A DNA stretch of 5,837 nucleotides from Thermoplasmatota archaeon (lineage in GTDB: Archaea > Thermoplasmatota > Penumbrarchaeia > Penumbrarchaeales > Penumbrarchaeaceae): NCBI GenBank assembly GCA_030600725.1, contig JAUVLN010000154.1, positions 1 to 5,837 on the forward strand, in the 5' to 3' direction. The translations under genes were made by a program, and so were the position numbers. The notes beneath the pieces are model-generated. The model did not search any database. It worked only from the letters and a program-made list of their open reading frames with translations, and was not told the DNA's origin. Shown here one piece after another: positions 5,444 through 5,837 of the stretch. Within the stretch, counting starts at the first letter, position 1. Each line of letters starts with the position of its first letter.

Positions 5444-5837
5444 TTGAATGAAGAGCAGATCGCGCCCGTTATCAAGGAGATAAGAGGGGCGCTCCCGGAA
5501 GTAGAAGAGGATAAGATCAGGAAGGAGATAGAGAGGTATCTCCAGTACGGTATAGAGATACAGGAGGCGAAGAGGTCGATAATCAGAAAGTTCGGCGGGG
5601 GCGAGACGCAATTCCGCTCCGTCGGCTCCCTCACCCTGAAGGATATCAAGGGGGATGGGTCCAATTTCGATCTTCTTGTCAAGTGCCTATCGGCCAACGA
5701 GCGGATGCAGAAGACCCAGAACGGGGAGAAGATGCTCGTTTCAGGCCTCGTCGCCGATACCTCCATGATACGGAGGTTCGTATCGTGGGACGGCCACTCC
5801 CTGGAGAAGGGAAAGGTCTACAGGATCAACAGGGCCT
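5444..5837 (+). CDS. rpa: Replication protein A (single-stranded DNA-binding), 3' end cut by window edge
   Basis: Archaeal RPA binds single-stranded DNA during replication, repair and recombination. The visible 131 residues begin with a helical N-terminal module (1-50) carrying EEDKIRKEIERYLQYG and the motif EIQEAKRSIIRKFGG, which is characteristic of euryarchaeal RPA. The first OB fold starts near residue 58: SLTLKDI, FDLLVKCLSANERMQ, EKMLVSGLVADTSMIRRFVSWD, then KGKVYRINRA. The pattern GLVADTSMIRRFVSWD matches the RPA strand pair usually written G-x-x-x-D-x-T-G-x-I-R-x-x-x-W, although the usual Thr-Gly is Thr-Ser here. The remaining OB folds and any zinc ribbon lie beyond the window. The TTG start is chosen because a GGTGAT site precedes it and no in-frame ATG or GTG lies between the preceding stop codon and it. 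It has its own spacer and TATA-like box, so it is probably transcribed separately from the membrane-protein gene. Confidence 0.88.
   Translation, partial: MNEEQIAPVIKEIRGALPEVEEDKIRKEIERYLQYGIEIQEAKRSIIRKFGGGETQFRSVGSLTLKDIKGDGSNFDLLVKCLSANERMQKTQNGEKMLVSGLVADTSMIRRFVSWDGHSLEKGKVYRINRA

Noticed and set aside
5448..5450. ATG near the RPA start
   Set aside because: It is out of frame with the RPA sequence. The TTG at 5444 is in frame and correctly spaced from GGTG.
5392..5766. 124-codon open frame on the minus strand at the right edge
   Set aside because: It is antisense to the RPA reading frame, which has clear family motifs and a ribosome-binding site.

Overview
The window (about 58-60% G+C by eye) looks archaeal, most likely from a euryarchaeon of the Thermoplasmatota type. 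Four things point there. The CTP synthase is archaeal in sequence. A partial replication protein A (the archaeal/eukaryotic single-strand binding protein, not a bacterial SSB) begins at the right edge. A winged-helix plus AAA-type ATPase fusion sits next to pyrG. Short TATA-like boxes precede several starts, and the ribosome-binding sites are GGTG-type. Arg AGG and Ile ATA codons are abundant. The lineage within the Euryarchaeota is inference.

Layout: (1) positions 1-1579 hold pyrG, cut by the left edge and lacking about 17 N-terminal residues. (2) 1587-2681 is a winged-helix/AAA-like protein starting at TTG only 7 nt after pyrG, so the two are probably cotranscribed. (3) A 69-nt spacer has a TATA-like box and an 11-bp direct repeat. 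It leads into 2751-3728, a membrane protein with an N-terminal C2H2 zinc finger, one transmembrane helix and an alpha/beta-hydrolase-like domain that has lost its nucleophile serine and apparently its catalytic histidine. (4) On the minus strand, 4290-3706 encodes a secreted beta-rich protein anchored at its C terminus. It converges on gene 3 and overlaps it by 23 bp. (5) A divergent 139-bp control region separates it from 4430-5380, a two-helix membrane protein with an external domain and a Pro-rich cytoplasmic tail. (6) After a 63-nt spacer with its own TATA-like box, the start of an RPA gene runs off the right edge (5444-5837).

How the genes fit together: pyrG and RPA are conserved housekeeping genes (CTP synthesis; single-stranded DNA handling). 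The three genes between 2751 and 5380 encode proteins placed in or outside the membrane and are uncharacterised. The most interesting is the zinc-finger/transmembrane/pseudo-hydrolase protein. Its architecture suggests a sensor or scaffold linking an external ligand-binding fold to a cytoplasmic zinc finger, but this is inference. I saw no RNA gene, mobile element or CRISPR array, and no gene-free stretch longer than 139 nt.
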